Positions 6,703-7,468 of a stretch of DNA of 7,468 nucleotides are shown here, piece by piece. Every line of letters starts with the position of its first letter. Within the stretch, counting starts at the first letter, position 1. Both the position numbers and the translations under genes were made by a program. Under the pieces are notes generated by a model that was not told where the DNA came from, made no database searches, and saw nothing but the letters and a program-made list of their open reading frames with translations. The DNA is from DASPXY01 sp038227745 (GTDB lineage Bacteria > Planctomycetota > Planctomycetia > Gemmatales > Gemmataceae), in the NCBI GenBank assembly GCA_038227745.1, contig JBBRPS010000515.1:1-7468 (forward strand). The letters run 5' to 3'.

Positions 6703-6786
6703 CGACTCCAGAATGGGAAAGGGCCTCGGGCGTTTTTCGTTGGCCTCGGCGGCCCGGGGAGGGTTTAATCGGGAGTCGCCCATTCT
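6703..6786. repeat. Pair of block-swapped inverted repeats in the divergent promoter region
   Basis: CGACTCC (6703-6709) followed directly by AGAATGGG (6710-6717) recurs as the reverse complements GGAGTCG (6772-6778) and CCCATTCT (6779-6786), also directly adjacent. Because the block order is the same on the plus strand, each block is inverted but the pair is not one continuous palindrome. The two copies bracket the putative promoter of the DUF1080 gene and the left copy lies just upstream of the sigma gene -10. They could be paired protein-binding sites or coincidence. Confidence 0.35.
6740..6769 (+). promoter_or_regulatory. Possible sigma-70-type promoter of the DUF1080 gene
   Basis: TTGGCC (6740-6745, four of six matches to TTGACA) and TTTAAT (6764-6769, five of six to TATAAT) are separated by 18 bp. 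The predicted start, near 6776, would leave a leader of about 28 nt carrying GGGAGG at 6790-6795, nine bases before the ATG. The AT-rich TTTAAT stands out in GC-rich surroundings. Both boxes are imperfect. Confidence 0.3.
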
Positions 6787-6804
6787 CCTGGGAGGTACAC
6801 TAAA

Positions 6805-7452
6805 ATGCGACGCTGCTTGTTTCTCCCCCTCGCCCTGTTGCTGTGCGCGGCCCCGGCGGCGCGCCCCGGCGGCGACAACCCCACGCCGCCGGGCTTCACC
6901 GCGCTGTTCAACGGCAAGGACCTGACGGGCTGGAAGGCGACGGGAAACATGAAGATCTGGGGCGCCGAGAAGGGGGTGCTGTACGTCAGCGGCAGCGGCG
7001 GCGGCTGGCTGATGACGGAGAAGGAGTACGGCGATTTCGAGCTGCGCCTGGAGTACAAGATGCCGAAGGGCGGCAATAGTGGCGTCGGCATCCGTTCGCC
7101 GCTCAAGGGCGACCCGGCCTACGTCGGCATGGAGATCCAGCTCATCGACGACGAGGGTTGGCCGGGCAAGCTGGCGTCGTGGCAGCACACCGGGTCGATC
7201 TACAACGTCGTGCCGGCGTCGAAGATCGCGAACCGGCCGGTGGGCGAGTGGAACCGGATGCGGATTGTCGCCAAGGGGCGGCGCGTGCTGGTGGAGCAGA
7301 ACGGCGAGAAGCTGGTGGACGCCAACCTCGACGACTACGTCAAGGAGCACGGCAAGCGCCACCCCGGCATCCTGCGGGAGTCCGGGCACGTCGGCCTGCA
7401 GAGCTACAACGTCCGCGTGGAGTTCCGCAACCTCTTCCTCAAACCGTTGTGA
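6805..7452 (+). CDS. Secreted DUF1080 protein (3-keto-disaccharide hydrolase / LamG-like fold)
   Basis: Exported protein of 215 aa consisting of one DUF1080 domain (PF06439), a concanavalin-like beta-sandwich family abundant in planctomycetes; some members cleave 3-keto-disaccharides. Residues 1 to about 19 form a signal peptide (MRR, hydrophobic core LFLPLALLL, then AAPAA); C14 lacks a lipobox, so a soluble secreted form is likely. Family landmarks appear in order: GFTALFNGKDLTGWK (30-44), the strand pattern DFELRLEYKMP (77-87), NSGVGIRSP (91-99), EIQLIDD (110-116), TGSIYNVVPAS (129-139), EWNRMRIVAKG (148-158) and the final GHVGLQSYNVRVEFRNLFLKPL region. The ATG is preceded by GGGAGG at 6790-6795. 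It is monocistronic as far as the window shows and divergent from the sigma operon. Its actual substrate cannot be told from sequence. Confidence 0.93.
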   Translation: MRRCLFLPLALLLCAAPAARPGGDNPTPPGFTALFNGKDLTGWKATGNMKIWGAEKGVLYVSGSGGGWLMTEKEYGDFELRLEYKMPKGGNSGVGIRSPLKGDPAYVGMEIQLIDDEGWPGKLASWQHTGSIYNVVPASKIANRPVGEWNRMRIVAKGRRVLVEQNGEKLVDANLDDYVKEHGKRHPGILRESGHVGLQSYNVRVEFRNLFLKPL

Positions 7453-7468
7453 GCGCCGCCGTTTAGCC

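Noticed and set aside
6703..6786. RNA pseudoknot or riboswitch in the DUF1080 leader.
   Set aside because: The crossing pairings have no bases between the adjacent blocks, which makes a pseudoknot sterically unlikely, and the predicted transcript start near 6776 would exclude the left blocks.
6631..7389. 252-codon minus-strand frame opposite the DUF1080 gene.
   Set aside because: The plus strand carries a full DUF1080 domain with signal peptide and a good ribosome-binding site; the opposite frame has no recognisable motif and would also fill the divergent promoter region.

Overview
The window looks like a chromosomal segment of a high-GC planctomycete, probably in or near the Gemmataceae. 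The main reasons are an ECF sigma factor overlapping a membrane Ser/Thr kinase with an N-terminal planctomycete-type leader and a WCRHHPALAG juxtamembrane motif, plus a secreted DUF1080 (3-keto-disaccharide hydrolase-like) protein. Placement rests on gene content recognised by eye; no search was run.

Layout. (1) 1-1748, plus strand: the 3' part of a zinc/manganese-type substrate-binding lipoprotein and an overlapping ABC ATPase, forming the end of a metal-uptake operon. Its permease is not in the window. (2) 1749-1808: a short convergent gap with four perfect CATCCTT units and an AU-rich hairpin. (3) 6646 down to 1809, minus strand: ECF sigma factor, then Ser/Thr kinase with an extracytoplasmic Cache sensor (8-nt overlap), then panD (aspartate 1-decarboxylase), then a large class I methyltransferase with unassigned flanking regions. 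The four genes are co-oriented with gaps of at most about 40 nt, but panD appears to have its own extended -10 promoter placed so that its mRNA could be leaderless. (4) 6647-6804: a divergent regulatory region. (5) 6805-7452, plus strand: secreted DUF1080 protein.

How the genes work together. The first two genes would capture extracytoplasmic Zn/Mn and energise its import. The sigma factor and kinase form a likely signalling module: the Cache domain outside the membrane senses a ligand, the cytoplasmic kinase phosphorylates targets, and the overlapping sigma factor is the obvious candidate partner. PanD makes beta-alanine for pantothenate/CoA. The methyltransferase is soluble and its substrate is unknown. 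The DUF1080 gene shares the divergent region with the sigma gene and could be a target of it, which is an inference only.

No stretch above 300 bases lacks a gene. I saw no tRNA, rRNA, CRISPR array, IS element or phage gene. The most interesting material is the sigma/kinase-Cache module, the possibly leaderless panD start, the His-rich ABC ATPase and the flanking regions of the methyltransferase. None of it amounts to a clearly new system.
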